This document shows positions 13,292 through 25,541 of a stretch of DNA of 64,000 nt, in pieces. A program made the translations under genes and the position numbers. The notes beneath the pieces are model-generated. The model was given only the letters and a program-made list of their open reading frames with translations. It did no database searches and was not told the origin of the DNA. Source of the DNA: Spizellomyces sp. 'palustris' (taxonomy: Eukaryota; Chytridiomycota; Chytridiomycetes; Spizellomycetales; Spizellomycetaceae); the NCBI GenBank assembly GCA_006535965.1, contig QEAR01000045.1, positions 101,213-165,212 on the forward strand, read 5' to 3'. Position 1 is the first letter of the stretch. Each line of letters starts with the position of its first letter.

Positions 13292-14243
13292 TTAGCAGCC
13301 AGCAGATGGGTCCGCTTTGGTGTTCAAGATCAACGCGACTGCATGCAAAATAGGTTAATAGGTGAGGAAAGACAAAGAGCAGAAAAAAGTAACATACCGA
13401 TAAGCCCGTAAAGACCCAAAACTTCCGCAAAAATGAGGATCAAGATCATACCTGAAATGAATTGTAATTAGCACGCAGGAGAGCCCTGTTGGACAGGATT
13501 TCTTCTACTCACCAACAAAGAGACGGGGTTGTTGGGCCGTTCCACGGACACCTGCGTCACCCACAACACCAATGGCGAAACCAGCGGCCAACCCGCTCAA
13601 ACCAACGCTAAGACCAGCGGCAAGTTGAATGAACCCGGCAAAGAGGGACATTTTTGGTTGTACTGAAACAGAGATGCGTCGTAAGATGACACGATCATGT
13701 CGCATGTCCGCATTGATGAAGTTACTCACGGCCACCGCTGAGCAACACGGATACGACCAAACCGTAAATACCAATGATACCAGCCTGCACAAGAATCATC
13801 ACTGACGTGCCCAAGAGAAATATGTTGACACAATTTCGACCATACCATGACAACGGGGACAATGTTCTTGGTGATCAACTCGGGCCTCATGATACCCATA
13901 ACAGAGATACCGACACCAGACTTTGCGGTTCCGTAAGCCGCTCCGAAACCTGTTTTAAGAAATAGAAACTCCATTAGCTCCAGGTTCAAGGATGGATGAA
14001 GAGTACGTTCTCTGCTGTCCACGACATCTCCCTGCAGGAAGAGTTGGGCCGGACACGCATGATGATGAGACTTACAGCTGAAAACGATGGCGGCAGTGCA
14101 TCCCATAGCTCCAAAGAAGGGGCTACGTCAGACAACGGTACAAAGTCAGCGTTGAGCTTTTCATTACGTGACCCAATATCAACGCGTAAAAAACAAATAC
14201 TTCACCTGTAAACGGGGCAACCCTCAGTAAACGTAGTCGACAT
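13292..14243 (-). CDS. VMA3: V-type ATPase proteolipid subunit c
   Basis: Membrane ring subunit of the vacuolar H+-ATPase. Seven short exons run from ATG at 14243 (first exon complement(14206..14243)) to the stop at 13292, giving about 164 aa. It has four hydrophobic helices as usual: [57 protein letters not shown] and [20 protein letters not shown]. The proton-carrying Glu is E141 in IFAEVLG. Conserved GTAKSGVGI and [17 protein letters not shown] are intact. A Cys replaces the usual small residue in FSCFGAAYG, at an exon junction. Its start region faces the SF3b5 gene. Confidence 0.95.
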
Positions 14244-14645
14244 CTTGATTGGCTAAAAACGGGAGGAATAGGGTATTGTGTGCACAAAGAGGCTAGACAA
14301 GTCGCTTGAACAAGAATGCTTTGTTGTTGAGGCACGAGTATGCAAGACTGCGCTTGAAAGTACGCGAAGGATGAAATGTACAGATGGTCGATGGGATGAA
14401 AATCCAACTCCGCGCGAGACCAAAGGACGGAAAGTGCTGGGGGGGAGTCCAAAGCGCCTCCTTGAATTTCGTCGTGGATGGGCTTAGTAAGGCTGGAAGG
14501 CCCGCAGTTGAGATTTCCATATATGGTTATATAGACGTGGCACATTCACGCAAGGGTTGCAGTTGAAAGTCCAGCTTTTGTCGTCGTTTTCCGTCCAAGA
14601 GATCTGCAATTTCCTTTTGGCAAAACACACTATAAAACTCTTACA
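14244..14645. promoter_or_regulatory. Divergent intergenic region, V-ATPase c and SF3b5
   Basis: Roughly 400 bp between divergent starts, presumably a bidirectional promoter. No tRNA, repeat or conserved protein was seen. A run of seven G lies near 14440. Confidence 0.5.
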
Positions 14646-15095
14646 ATGTCCAGCGCCGCCATGAACATGAACGCTCAGCTTGAGCACTGTGAGTAGTGGA
14701 TGGGTGTGTTCTTTATGAACTAGCTGCTCATATCTTGTTATTATCCCTTTAGTGCAGTCCAAGCATGTCGGAACAGGGCATGCCGACACCAACAAATTGT
14801 GAGCATTTTTTTGTCTGAGCGTCAAATACTACGAGTGACTCTCTAACCACTATTCTGGCCAGTGAGTGGGCAGTCAACCAGCAGCGGGATACATACGCAT
14901 CAATTATTGGCCACAACACGTTGATCGCTTACTCGGCAGTGGCAGAGAATGAGAGTATTGGGAGAAAAAAGTTTGAAATGATTGAAAAAATGCTACAGCC
15001 ATGGTACGTTTTATTCCGAAGGAGTGCTATGCTTGGGGTAGTGTGCTAACTACATATCGTAATTTAGCGGTCTTCCCGTACCAAGAGACGACTAG
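14646..15095 (+). CDS. SF3B5: Splicing factor 3B subunit 5 (SF3b10)
   Basis: Smallest core component of the SF3b complex in U2 snRNP. Four exons in phase: 14646-14688, 14753-14798, 14863-15003, 15068-15095, total 85 aa against 86 in humans. Conserved blocks are QLEHLQSKHVGTGHADT, EWAVNQQRDTYAS, AVAENESIGRKKFEMIEKML and QPCG. The ATG at 14646 gives the normal short N-terminus. It lies with SmD2 in the same 4-kb stretch, but the two are not co-transcribed. Confidence 0.95.
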
Positions 15096-15276
15096 TGATA
15101 GAATATATTTCCTCAAGAGTCCTTGCAAGAGATCCTGTATATAGTTAAAGTAGCGTGCCGATGGGTTGACCATGTATAAAACTTTGAAGATGGCAGAGTA
15201 AAAGAATAAAGTTGCAATTTCCCAAAATATAGCCTAATAGCACAATTACAAGCCTTTGACTACCTAAGGACGAAAT

Positions 15277-17332
15277 CTAAATTTTGGTCAATGCATCCAA
15301 AAATCCCCTAGTTACATCCGCAATAATCGTCCTGTCCGGGACACTTGCTGCTGTTCCGTAGATGGCTGCCACATCGCCGTTACCTGCCTTGGGATCCTTA
15401 CGAATTTGGTCAACCGCTTCACGAAGATCTGCAAGCAAGGCGTCCGCAGAGTGACGGGTGAGCATGGTGCACGCGATGTGAATTGCTGGTGGATTTTGAA
15501 GAATGTTTAGATGCCAGTGTTTTCTAGACAAGAGGTCAGCCAATGCATAAGTGCTGATCGGGGCCTTTGCAGCGAAAGCCACGACAGATACAACGGGATC
15601 TCCAACTAGTCGGAGACCTTCAATTTCTTGAACCCTATTCGCATGATGTCAGCAATAAGGTTTATGAATTCCGTTAAGATAACATAGCGGTGAATACCCT
15701 TTTTTGATTTTTCGAGCAGTCTCCATGATTTGTTGGGTGGATTTGATATATCCATCTTCGCCAAAGTGAACCATGGCCGCCCAACATCCAGCAACCAATG
15801 ACCCAGGCCTAGACCCCGCGATGGTGGGCGATGCATAGATACCGCCTACATTCGAGTATTTAGTATATGCCTGAAAGGCCGATACTGTCGTATTTCACGT
15901 CACACACCCGGCCATTCGGTCGTCACGAAATATTGGTGGTCCCTAATCTCCTTGGACCGGTACATGATCACCGAAGATCCCTTTGGCGCGAAACCATACT
16001 TGTGCGTGTCGACCGAGATTGAGGTAATGCCGTCCACACGGAAATCACATGGATGCTCCAGAGGATAGCCTGCCTTTTCCAAGAATGGTACGATAAAGCC
16101 ACCTAGGCAGCAATCCACATGCATCCCAATCTTGTGCTTCTTTGCCAGAGCTGCAAGGGCAGGGATGTCGTCTACGATGCCATGAGGGAAGTTGGGGGCT
16201 GATCCGGCAATCTAGTAGTGCAAGTTAGTGGATAAAACAGAAAAGAACTGGGAAACTCGTAAGTTGCTCACCATAATGGTGTTCCGGTTTATTGCGCGAG
16301 CCACCTTGCTGACGTCCACTTTCCCGGTGACAGGGTCCATGGGGATGTGAACAATCTTGACTCCAAAGTAGCTTTCGGCTTTGTCAAAGGCCGCATGGAT
16401 AGTCACGGGAAGCACCCTGCAAGCCAAATTACAATCGTATTCTACCATCGCAGGTCTGGAGGGGCACGTACATCTCGGGCTCAGTCACGCCGCGCTTGAC
16501 CCTAGCCATATCACGGTAGGCTTTGACAGCCATGAGTAGACTTTCTGTTCCACCGGACGTTACGCTACCACATCCACCCTCGGGGGCGTTGTACATGCGA
16601 AGGACCATGGATACAACCTCCGCCTCCATCTTACGCACCCCGGGGAAGATTTCGGGGTGCAAAGGCTATATTGAACGAGGAACATTAAATTTAGGCGTAA
16701 CGCCAACAATCCGATTGACGTACGTTGGTGATCGTGAAGCGTGCGAATGCATCGGTGATCAGCGAGGACACTTCCTCACCACCGTGATAAATGGCACCAG
16801 AAACTTTTCCTTCCTTCCAATCAACATCGCCCATTTTCTGATAACTTTGATACAACGATCTCAGAATGTGGATGCAAGCATGCGATACGGATCATTGCCG
16901 CCTACCGATCCAGTTCCGCGCGAACTTCTGTCTGACCAAGTCCCTTGGAGGGCAGCGTGCGATAGATCTTTTCACCAGGAGTATACTGGACGACTTTCTT
17001 TTCAATGCTCTGTATTTGCTTAGCAACTTCACTTTTAACCATAGCGTTTGCACCCGGGATGCTCTTTCTCGTCAAAGTAATGAGGATCTAGACACACGCC
17101 ATTGCCATATGAGCTTATTTCCGCCTCTTTTGACAGCGACCTCACATACCTGTAGGATGCGCTTCACATAGTCTCTTATAGCCTCGCCGGGTCCCTTTAC
17201 AGCAACTTTGAGAGCTATGGCAGTAGCATAACGGTACACAAATAAGAGGAAGACGACATTTTTGAACAAAGCGAGATAAGGTTTGGAGGTGGCCGCTGCC
17301 ACCGCGGCATTGAACTTTTGAACAAGCGACAT
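15277..17332 (-). CDS. DPL1: Sphingosine-1-phosphate lyase
   Basis: PLP-dependent lyase of the endoplasmic reticulum that irreversibly cleaves sphingoid-base phosphates to a fatty aldehyde and phosphoethanolamine. The start at 17332 (MSLVQKFN) precedes one membrane helix ([20 protein letters not shown]). An in-frame ATG at 17413 is an alternative. About eight exons run to the stop at 15277. Family blocks are [59 protein letters not shown] and the PLP-lysine motif [13 protein letters not shown] (Lys codon 15999-16001). The C-terminus ends ALTKI. All catalytic motifs are present. Confidence 0.94.
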
Positions 17333-18015
17333 TGTCCCTGATAATGAATGCAGGTTTAGTTCAATACCTTGAGAAACAGGGCTATCGAGTACGATGATGC
17401 CTCTTTGCCCCAACCAAAAACTGCTAAATGCTTCGTGGTCTTCGTTTATCCGCTCTGATCGCTTACTTCATCACAAACCCGTATATAGTGGCACAGCGGT
17501 TCAAAGCAACTGGAATTGGAGTATGAAGGTGTTTGGTGTAAGGATGCAAACGGCAGCACGGAAAAATGAACATGGCGGTAGATATTATGGCATTGAAGGT
17601 GCAAAAGGAACTGGAAGCAAGCAATAGATGCCTGACATACACTAAAAGTAGAAGATGCTGCGGAAAATATGTCCTAGTCTATGTATTCCAAATCCTTTGC
17701 AATTGCATACACCCAGAACAAGTGATTTTCTGCTACTAAAGAATGTGCTTGTCCTTGAAAAGCCATGGCGTTTGATATCCTTGTCCAAAACTTTGAATGA
17801 GCTCAAAGGATAAAGTGCAATCCCCACTCTGTGCAGTTGAGTTCGTCGTCAAGATCCAAGTCCCGACGACTAAGCACGCTGACTCACACCATGACACACA
17901 TTTGCCTATCAACCGAGCATCTCTTGTCCCCGTCGCAGTTTTAATTTCCATCAAGTTCCACGCCATCTACGTTACCGTCAGTCCTGCAGTAATGCACTGC
18001 ATAGCTCCTTACGCA
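17333..18015. promoter_or_regulatory. Divergent intergenic region, S1P lyase and Lon protease
   Basis: Up to 683 bp between the chosen starts. The Lon frame is open upstream to an ATG at 17797, so part of this may be 5' UTR or an extended N-terminus. No other supported feature. Confidence 0.45.
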
Positions 18016-21000
18016 ATGCTGCGACCCGCCCAAGAAGTTTTCCTCACATTCTCAAAAAGTGTCCCTCGTTCGGTTGTCCAGCGGCTGACCGCCTCGGGAC
18101 AGCCATTTGTACTGCAGCTGCAATGTGCTCCATCTACATCTCCATTGGGTCGCTTTGCATCAACAACCACGTCATCCCATGCTCTTCGCGGGTTTCAGTC
18201 GCTACCAACAAGAATGCCGACTCTTCTACGACCAAGAAACACGATAAATTCCCTGAATGAGCGGAGCTTTGCTACTGCTACTCGACCTGTCCTGAGCTTT
18301 TGGTCCAACAGCGGGAGTGGGAAAAATGACGGTGGCGACGGAGAGGGTGGGGAAAATAAGCCGGATAAGGATGATACTACGCATAACAAGGTGGACAAGG
18401 ATTCCAAGGATGGTGGGGTGGCGGACGACGCAGATAACGCTAACGCAGCTGCTACTGGTGGTGCGAACGATGCTGGGGCACCATCTGATGGAAGTGGTGA
18501 TGGGAAGGGATCTGATAATGACTTCGTGGAAAAGTTAATCACGCAAAATCCGGAGGGATCTGCAACAGAAATCAACACTAGCGCCCTTGAAACAATCACT
18601 GTACCCAAAGAGTATCCCCAATTGGTTGCTATACCACTGAATCGCAGACCTCTTTTCCCTGGGTTTTATAAATCACTCTACATAAAGGACCCACAAGCGA
18701 TTGCCGCCATCCAAGAGCTCATGAATCGACGCCAACCCTATGTCGGCATTTTCCTATCTAAGGACGATGAAATGGCGGAGGATGTGATAACGGATGTATC
18801 GCAAATTCACCGAGTTGGTGTATTCGCCCAAGTGACCAATGTTTACCAGGCGGGACCTGATAACTCAGCTCTCACCGTTGTTATCTACCCGCATCGCCGT
18901 ATTCGTCTGAATAATCTGGTTGGACCTCCACCAGAAAAGGAGAAGGACAGCAAGTCACCGCCTGCTGAGGAGCAATCCTCGGAAGAAGCGGCAGAAGGTA
19001 TGTCCTCATGCTTCACGGATGTCGCTAACCTGTACAGCTCACTCCTCCTCCCCGTTTTCTCAAAGATTACCTCCCGATCAATAAACATCTCGCAAACTAT
19101 CGCGTCTCCCTTGCCAACGTCGAAAACTTGAACGACGAGCCTTTCAATGCCAGTAACAATGTCGTCAAAGCCATTACTTCGGAAATGCTCAATGTTCTGA
19201 AGGAGATTTCACAAATCAATCCATTAATCCGCGATCAAATTATCACATTTTCCATACAAACAGGAGGCAATGCGTTTGCCGATCCGGCGAAACTTGCAGA
19301 CTTTGCTGCTGCGATTTCTGCTGGGGAGCCAAATGAGCTTCAGAGCGTTTTAGAGAGTTTGGTTATAGAAGAGCGACTGCAAAAAGCTTTAGCGGTGGTA
19401 AAGAACGAGCTGTCTAATGCGAAGCTCCAGCAGGAGATCTCAAAAGAAGTGGACAAGAAGATTACGCGTAGACAGCAGGAGTATTTCCTCATGGAGCAGC
19501 TCAAAGGAATCAAAAAGGAACTCGGGATCGATACGGATGGGAAAGACAAACTCATTGATAAGTTCAAGGAACGTGCCGCGAAGCTGGCGATGCCGGAGGC
19601 TGTAAAGAAGGTCTTCGATGAGGTACGACTGGGCAATGTTAATATCCCTGCATGCTTAATCTCATCTGGCAATGGCGGCAATGGCTGTCATTTTCTTCTT
19701 CAGGAATTGACCAAGTTGCAACACCTGGAAGCCGCAGCATCCGAGTTCAACGTTACCCGAAACTATCTCGACTGGTTGACTCAAATCCCATGGGGTCAAT
19801 ACAGCAAGGAGAACTTTGATATCAAGCATGCCACTGCCGTTCTAGACGAAGATCATTATGGGCTGAAGGACGTCAAGGACCGAGTCTTGGAATTCATTGC
19901 GGTAGGCAAGTTGAGGGGGACAGTTGAAGGGAAGATCATCTGTTTACAAGGCCCACCAGGTGGGTGGTGATACTGTTCTTAAAGTCCATCGTACAAGCTC
20001 TCACGTATTGTTAGGTGTGGGAAAAACCTCGATTGGTAAATCAATCGCGCGAGCACTAGGTCGAGAGTTTTTCCGATTCAGCGTGGGGGGACTAACTGAC
20101 GTCGCAGAGATCAAGGGTCATCGTCGAACATATGTTGGAGCGATGCCCGGAAAGGTTGTGCAGGCGTTGAAAAAAGTACAAACCGAAAACCCTCTGATCA
20201 TGATTGACGAGAGTAAGTTTGCATTGATATGAATGCTCATTTCAGATATGAAATGGTAACATTTGTTCGCAGTTGATAAATTGGGTCGGGGCCATCAGGG
20301 TGACCCAGCCTCCGCACTGTTGGAGCTCTTAGATCCCGAACAGAACAACTCTTTCCTAGATCATTACATGGATGTCCCACTAGATCTCTCCAAAGTCCTG
20401 TTTGTCTGCACCGCCAATATGCTAGAAACCATTCCCGCACCGTTGTTGGACCGCATGGAGATAATCCGACTATCTGGTTACGTAGCAGAAGAGAAAGTGG
20501 CTATAGCTGGAAAGTACCTGGCACCCACAGCACGTGAAGCAGCCGGCCTGAAAGAACAGGACGTGCAGTTGTCTGATGAGGCCATCGAGACGCTGATTCG
20601 GTATTACTGCAGGGAGAGCGGCGTTCGAAATTTGAAGAAACACATTGATAAGATTTACCGCAAGGCCGCGTTCAAGATAGTGAAAGAAGAAGATGCTGAG
20701 GGAGGTGTGGAGAAGCTCCTCACGGTAAACCCGGACAACCTGAAAGAGTATGTTGGATCGCCAGTGTATACAGCGGATCGGATGTATGATGAGACACCAC
20801 CAGGTGTGGTGATGGGGCTGGCCTGGACATCCATGGGTGAGTTCATCTCCGTTGTCTTGCACCTTCTAAGGTTCTAAATGCAAATTTTTCAGGGGGCTCA
20901 TCACTCTACGTCGAGTCTGTGTTGGAATCTGCTTTTACAGATAACGGTAAACCGTCCTTCCATCGTACGGGACAGATGGGCGATGTGATGAAAGAGAGCT

Positions 21001-21476
21001 CGATGATCGCGTACACGTACGCACGGTCATTTATGGCCCGAAGGTTCCCGGACAATAAGTTCTTTGACAAAGCTCATATTCATTTGCATGTTCCGGAAGG
21101 TGCTACCCCAAAAGATGGTTAGTATATCTGCTGTTAATGGAAATACGACTTTGTAGCTGATGGCGACGTTTGTCAAGGACCCTCTGCGGGCGGCACAATG
21201 GTCACATCTCTGTTATCCCTCGCCCAGAACCGACCTGTAATTCCCGATGTGGCAATGACAGGCGAAATCACACTCACAGGCAAGATTCTGAAGATTGGCG
21301 GGGTGAAAGAAAAGACTATTGCTGCAAAACGATCAGGTGTCAAGAAGATCATTTTCCCGGCTGCTAACCGGAGCGACTGGGATGAGCTAGCAGATTATAT
21401 TAAGGAAGGACTCGAGCCCCATTTTGTGGGATGGTATGAAGAGATTTATGATGTGGTGTTCCCATCGCAGCCTTGA
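18016..21476 (+). CDS. PIM1: Mitochondrial Lon protease (PIM1 type)
   Basis: ATP-dependent Lon protease of the mitochondrial matrix. I chose the ATG at 18016 because [20 protein letters not shown] resembles a basic amphipathic presequence; in-frame ATGs at 17797 and 17992 are alternatives. A Gly/Asp/Asn-rich linker follows, then the Lon N-domain ([20 protein letters not shown]). Introns include about 18996-19064, 19623-19703, about 19960-20013, and one splitting Walker A (GPPG then VGKTSIGK). Walker B is NPLIMIDE. The Ser-Lys dyad lies in DGPSAGGT (about 21176-21199) and in [11 protein letters not shown]. The C-terminus ends [14 protein letters not shown]. The 19623-19703 intron is 81 nt, in frame and free of stops. 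Confidence 0.95.
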
Positions 21477-21683
21477 TGGACCGGAGGGAGGGGGAGAGAC
21501 GTTTTCTATGTGGTATTTTTTTCGATTACTTCCCTTGTCTTCTTTTTGTACAATAGAAATACCTGCTGCTAACTTAAAACGAAATTACCGTCGTTTACGC
21601 TCGGTCTTCAATATGTCCGTCTCCATCCGCTGCTCTTGCAGATTATGTTCAAACGAAGGGTAGCAAGCACACAGTTTATTGTT

Positions 21684-22343
21684 TCATCTCTTTTTGCTCA
21701 TTTGTCCAATCAATTTCGAAGCCTTGCCAGAATCAAATGCAATATCCACATCTCCCTCATTTTCCTCGTCGCGTGGTACCGCACTACGTCGCGTCAAACC
21801 ATAAAACCTCACCCAGTCTCTTACAACAGCGCTCATCACATCCCCATCGTCATCAGCCAACCAAAACCCTGATACCCCAGCACAAAAGCACAAAGATCGA
21901 AAATACCCGGCAAAGTCCTTGGCTAGATACCTTCTCTTCTCGTCTTTCACGCACCATATTCCTCTCTCACATTCTTTAGTGCCGCTCAGAATTATAAGCA
22001 CCCTTCCGCTCTCGCCACCTTCCCATATGCAGTACCCTCGGGCGTCACCAATATAGTACGCTTTCATCTCGCTCAATTGATTTACTCCACTGTAGCCCAC
22101 ACGGATAACTTTTCCTGCCTTTGTTCTGACGTCCCACGTCAATTTCATTCCATCGCTAACCATTAAGAATGATCTCAAGTCTTGTGGGAGGCGATCGGGA
22201 GCATGTAATCTATCCCAAGTGTCTAAGGAATGGGGTGTGAGTGGAAGACCAGAATCGAGATTGATGTTTGTTGTCAGGGGACAGGATTGAAGGTAGGTGA
22301 TGAGAGGGGCAAGTAGAATTGTTAAAGGTCGATTGTGGGGCAT
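21684..22343 (-). CDS. TPGS2: Tubulin polyglutamylase complex subunit 2-like protein (TPGS2)
   Basis: Likely accessory subunit of the tubulin polyglutamylase complex, which adds glutamate chains to axonemal and basal-body tubulin. Single exon of 219 aa from ATG at 22343 (MPHNRPLTILLAPL); the frame extends upstream only by a GTG. The core DLRSFLMVSDGMKLTW closely follows human TPGS2 (DVKNFYLMTNGFHMTW), then VGYSGVNQLSEM matches its LGSMAINSISKL. The later block YLAKDFAGYFRSLCFCAGV matches its FLTDTFTAYYRLLITHLGL. The fold is of the SMI1/KNR4 superfamily, which is the main alternative annotation. It shares a 186-bp promoter region with SPAG16, which supports a ciliary role. Confidence 0.8.
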   Translation of the reverse strand: MPHNRPLTILLAPLITYLQSCPLTTNINLDSGLPLTPHSLDTWDRLHAPDRLPQDLRSFLMVSDGMKLTWDVRTKAGKVIRVGYSGVNQLSEMKAYYIGDARGYCIWEGGESGRVLIILSGTKECERGIWCVKDEKRRYLAKDFAGYFRSLCFCAGVSGFWLADDDGDVMSAVVRDWVRFYGLTRRSAVPRDEENEGDVDIAFDSGKASKLIGQMSKKR

Positions 22344-22529
22344 GTTTGCGAATAAAATCTGCGCAAGCAGGTGGTGAAGAAGGCTGTCAAACACTAGATC
22401 TTCTGAGGTAGAGCTCGCGCGTTCGTGGCTTGGCTGATTACATAACCCATTCGGACATTTGGCGCGGTCACCACTACTCTACTGATTTGCAAACTTCAGA
22501 TCCGCCTAGGTTTGAGTTTATGCATCAAC
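22344..22529. promoter_or_regulatory. Bidirectional promoter between two axonemal genes
   Basis: Only 186 bp separate the start codons of the TPGS2-like gene (minus) and SPAG16 (plus). I looked for an RFX X-box half-site pair and saw no convincing full match. GGTCACC near 22468 is the closest half-site. Confidence 0.6.
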
Positions 22530-25274
22530 ATGAGTGCGACAGTCGCACCTCTCCCAGCGCTTCCCAGTAAATCCACACCTCTCAAACTATCTTCGTCTAT
22601 CGCCAACCTCGCCGTAGCTTCCTCTTCCACTGTACCGAAGCTGAGCCCCAAAATATCCACACCAGGAGCTGGGGGTGTTGATGACGATGGGCGGAAGACA
22701 TATTTTCTGGAAGGTGAGCGCTTGGGTGCGCTAAGTAGAAAATCTGTAGGGTTTTGCTGCTAAAACATTTCCGCACTATTCTAGCGGCGGATCCGGTTGA
22801 AGATTTTGACGAAGACGACCTGAACTATGAGGAGGTTCCTGTAGAGGAGTTTGAAGAGCTGGAGGATGATGATGAGGAAGAGACGCTGGAGAGTGCTGTT
22901 AGAAACATTCATGAGCGAAGTTTCTTTGGAGGTTGGAGTTTATATACCGTTTACGGTGACCTATGTTTATGATGTACTCAATTCGCGGCCTTTCATATAC
23001 CACATAAGTTCCTGTGGAGCCGTCCTCCAAGGCTGAGGAACTCACTCCTACCCTTACCAAGCGCCCTGAGGTGATCGATGATTACATCAGAAACTATCTG
23101 TCCAGTAAGGGATTGGTGAAGAGCTTGGATGCGTTCCAGGTAAGTGCATCATGCAAACACACGAGCTACACCATCAATTTCTTATTCCACCCACCGGATG
23201 CTCCCCATTTTAGAACGAATGGTACGAATACCAGCAAAAGGGCCGGCTGAGCATCGAAGACATCACAATTGTACCAGATGTTTACCAACGCAACCAAGAA
23301 CTTGCAGACGCATTGCAAAAACTCCGGATAGACGTTGAAAACTACAAGGACATTGCCAGGTACCCCTCTTATTTCAGAATTGCCCTTCCCCAAAAGTCGC
23401 CAAAGCCAACACAAAACGTCTTACCCTAGCAAAGCCCGCTCGACTTACGACAAACTCCGCAAAGAGCGGGATTTCCACCGTATGCATCACAAGCGGGTCG
23501 TTCAGGAGAAGAATAAGTTGATTGCAGATATCAAGCGACTGAAGAAGCACTATGAGAGTTATGAACCGATGTTGAAAGCTCTGCAAGTCAAGTATGAGAC
23601 AGCAATGAAGGAGAAGATGTTGACGAGATTAGAACGCGATCGGCTAGCTGGAAAGGTATAGTATTACCTCAATGCTTTCCTCGAAGCAGTTTCCTACGTT
23701 GACACAGTGTGTCTAGGTAGTACAGCTGGAAAGTGCAGCTAGAAATATAGATAGAAGGGAGCGTGACCGAGACCGAGACTCACCAACCGGTATGAACATG
23801 TCATCCACTACCATCGGTTGTTTGCTGGATACAATTAACATATCCATACAGGTCAATCCAGCCGGCCAAGCGCCAATCCTAAACGTGAAACGCATCCTAA
23901 AGAGGGCACGGCTCCCACCATGAACAAACCTACCAGAAAGAACATCAACTCCCGCGAATCCACTCTCCCGCTCGAAGATCGACCGAATCCCTACGCCAAC
24001 GTTGACCTTCCCGTTGCCAAATGCGACCGGTTGCGACAGATTCATGTTGTCAAGGGGCATGATATGGCAATTAGCTCGTACGTATTGGCTCAGTGCTCGA
24101 ACGGAATGGATTCGGATATTTACAATTCATTTTGACACCTAGCGTGAAGTTCCACCCTAAAAAGATGATCCTCGCAACAGTCTCTGACGACAGGACGTGG
24201 AAAATGTGGGCTTTTCCGTCCGGAGAATTGATTATGAGCGGTTCCGGACATAAGGATTGGGTTGCCGAATGTGACTTCCATCCGAGGTACAGAGCAGAGA
24301 TTATTTTCTAAGTTCTTGATAGCTTCTTAGCGTGCTCCCTAATGGTTCACAGGGGAGCGCATCTGGCAACAGCTTCAGGAGACGGCACAATCAAAATTTG
24401 GGATTTCGGTAAAGGATCGGTCACATCGACTCTGAGTGATCACACTCAAGCGGTATGGTCATGCGCATTTCACGACAGTGGTGACTTTTTGGCGAGTAGT
24501 TCTATGGATCATACAGCAAAGCTATGGGATATGCACACGTGAGTGTTTTTTCTATTTTTGATGGAGACAACATGTACATGTCTGAATGGTGATCTGCATG
24601 GTAACTCACTCATTCTGTGAATCTGTATCTAGAGGCCGCTGCCGACAAACTTTTAGAGGCCATGCGGATTCTGTCAACCAAGTCGGATTCGTACCTTACA
24701 CCAACACCATTTTCACCTGCTCTGGGGACAAGACGATATCACTGTGGGATGCACGAACAGGACTATGTTCGCAGACGTTGTATGGGCACATGAATGCAAT
24801 AAATTGCGTTTCTTTCTCAGTAAAGGTTTGGTTGAATGATTGCATATCCTCACAAATTAAACATTCATAACCAGCATTTGATAACCAGGGAAACAAAGTA
24901 GCATCCAGTGACGCAGACGGTGTTGTCAAATTTTGGGACATTCGCAACGTCTCCGAAGTAGTCAGCCTCGACGCCGGTCCACATCCGGCGAATCGCGTAA
25001 CGTTCGACCCAAGCGGAACAGTTCTCGCTGTAGCTGGAAATGATGGCATTTGTCGATTATTTAATGTCAAGGACTTGGGTGCGCATGCGGCTTCTTCGAA
25101 GAGAGAGGTCCAAGCACACGATGATGGCTGTCAGGCAGCGGTGTTTGATCGCGCGGCGGAATTTTTGGTGACGGCTGGGGGTGGTACGTTTCTTTGCTGT
25201 CCAGGATCGTAATAGCCGAGATGGTGAAAAGCTATTTCTATTTTGTAGATGGAACATACCGAATCTTTCAATGA
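22530..25274 (+). CDS. SPAG16: SPAG16/PF20 central-apparatus WD-repeat protein
   Basis: Homologue of Chlamydomonas PF20 and mammalian SPAG16, a structural protein of the axonemal central pair needed for flagellar motility. About ten exons from ATG 22530 (MSATVAPLPAL) to TGA 25272-25274. The order is an acidic N-terminus (VEDFDEDDLNYEEVPVEEF), a LisH motif (VIDDYIRNYLSSKGLVKSL, near 23071-23130), a conserved coiled coil (KERDFHRMHHKRVVQEKNKL, near 23460-23520), then WD40 repeats (VKGHDMAIS, DDRTWKMWAFPSGEL, SGDGTIKIWDFGKGS, SMDHTAKLWDMHT, SGDKTISLWDARTGL, DGVVKFWDI, and a last degenerate one ending GTYRIFQ). The ERDFHRMHHKRV block is diagnostic. It is strong evidence that the organism makes motile flagella. 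Confidence 0.93.
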
Positions 25275-25541
25275 ATTGAACTGGAGTTGCAGGGACCTTT
25301 TATTTATCTTTGTTTCGTAATATACAAGAATCTTTGGCGATTGTGTAGTTTTCTGTGGCCTCACCTACGTTCTCTATATTCTCATGAGCCGAACCATCTT
25401 TCATTGAGACAATGGGGTACAACTAAACTATGGATCTTGAATGCTAATAAAAGTTATTTATTACCACGGGCGCTGCATATAAAACGTCAAATTGACCATC
25501 TTGTTTGTTGGTGCTCTCTTATTGTACTTTATGACGAGGCT

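Noticed and set aside
22344-22394. Upstream extension of the TPGS2-like frame
   Set aside because: It begins with GTG, not ATG, and lies in the shared promoter; the ATG at 22343 is preferred.
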